Below, piece by piece: positions 14,713 to 15,148 of a stretch of DNA of 15,148 bases. Both the position numbers and the translations under genes were made by a program. This DNA comes from an uncultured Sphingomonadaceae bacterium (lineage in GTDB: Bacteria; Pseudomonadota; Alphaproteobacteria; Sphingomonadales; Sphingomonadaceae): the NCBI GenBank assembly GCA_937920575.1, contig CAKZSF010000189.1:1-15148 (forward strand), written 5' to 3'. A model generated the notes under the pieces. That model was not told the DNA's origin. It searched no databases and saw only the letters and a program-made list of their open reading frames with translations. Position 1 is the first letter of the stretch. Each line of letters opens with the position of its first letter.

Positions 14713-15148
14713 CGATCGCGATCATCGCGTCAGACAGGTACAGCAAGCTGTCCCCAGCGCGCGCAGCGTTCTTGTCCGCCTGATAGTTCTTCACGAACCA
14801 GCTGGCGGCCTCGTTCGCCATGCCATCGTCCAAAAAGGCGCGGCCGAGCAAGTTCATGCCAAAGGTCGAGCGCCAGTGGTTTGGATGCTGATCGATGAAC
14901 ATCTCCAGCTGCTGACGAGCTTCTGGATAAAGACCCGCATTCCACAGGCGGAAGCCATAGCTGTATTCATCGTCGCCGGCGTCGTCCGATTGCGGCTTGG
15001 CAATCGCCTGAACGCGCGCAAGCCGCTCTGCCGATGGTCCGCTCGTCGCTGGCACAGATCGTGAAGCGGCTGGTTGCGATGCGGCGGCGCTGGTCGCGGG
15101 CGCAGCCTCTTCCGCCGCTGCCAATGCTGGCGCACTTGCGGATGTATT
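14594..15148 (-). CDS. Tol-Pal-associated TPR protein (YbgF/CpoB-like), 3' part
   Basis: CpoB/YbgF is a periplasmic protein that coordinates peptidoglycan synthesis with Tol-Pal-driven outer-membrane constriction. The frame is open to the window edge, so the N-terminus (signal peptide and any coiled coil) is not seen. The visible 184 residues are an Ala/Pro/Ser-rich linker followed by a TPR-like domain. Its units start near YSYGFRLWNAGLYPEARQQL, then GMNLLGRAFLDDGMANEAAS, then SLLYLSDAMIAIDDTRRACI with a following YPAL, the pattern of the YbgF C-terminal TPR. The gene tilS lies immediately downstream on the same strand, an order common in alphaproteobacteria, which supports the call. Another periplasmic TPR protein is possible. 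Confidence 0.78.
   Translation of the reverse strand, partial: NTSASAPALAAAEEAAPATSAAASQPAASRSVPATSGPSAERLARVQAIAKPQSDDAGDDEYSYGFRLWNAGLYPEARQQLEMFIDQHPNHWRSTFGMNLLGRAFLDDGMANEAASWFVKNYQADKNAARAGDSLLYLSDAMIAIDDTRRACIALAEFGETYPALATGRLQSKYEANTAKVSCN

Noticed and set aside
1..15148. Mobile elements, CRISPR arrays, tRNA or rRNA genes
   Set aside because: No transposase, integrase, long terminal inverted repeat, regularly spaced repeat or RNA gene signature was seen on reading the window; genes are packed almost without gaps.

Overview
The window is part of a bacterial flagellar biosynthesis cluster, followed by a short stretch of cell-envelope and tRNA-modification genes. DNA is GC-rich throughout. 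The protein style and the ybgF-tilS pair suggest an alphaproteobacterium, most likely a sphingomonad (Erythrobacter-like). That assignment is inference; no rRNA or other marker is present.

Positions 1-12770 (+ strand) hold sixteen flagellar genes in the order fliF (5' end cut off by the window), fliG, fliH, fliI, fliJ, fliK, fliL, fliM, fliN, fliO, fliP, fliQ, fliR, flhB, fliD, fliS. Most neighbours overlap or touch (ATGA or TAATG junctions). The largest gaps are 41 nt (fliK-fliL) and 30 nt (flhB-fliD), so the block looks like one transcription unit with translational coupling. It encodes the MS ring (FliF), the switch/C-ring (FliG, FliM, FliN), the export ATPase complex (FliH, FliI, FliJ), the hook-length ruler (FliK), the stator-associated FliL, the membrane export gate (FliO, FliP, FliQ, FliR, FlhB), and the filament cap with the flagellin chaperone (FliD, FliS). 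fliE, flhA, flagellin, rod/hook genes, motAB and chemotaxis genes are not in the window.

Positions 12771-12864 are a 94-nt gap with two small inverted repeats. It is followed by a membrane-anchored L,D-transpeptidase gene (+, 12865-13626). On the minus strand are the 3' part of a ybgF/cpoB-type TPR gene (14594-15148, running off the window) and, downstream of it, tilS (tRNA-Ile lysidine synthetase, 13615-14712). tilS and the transpeptidase gene converge and overlap by 12 nt.

I see no mobile element, CRISPR array, RNA gene or clearly new system. The points most worth checking are a FliM without the N-terminal CheY-binding peptide, a FliN whose extension is at the C-terminus, the transpeptidase next to the flagellar genes, and the unusual start of tilS.
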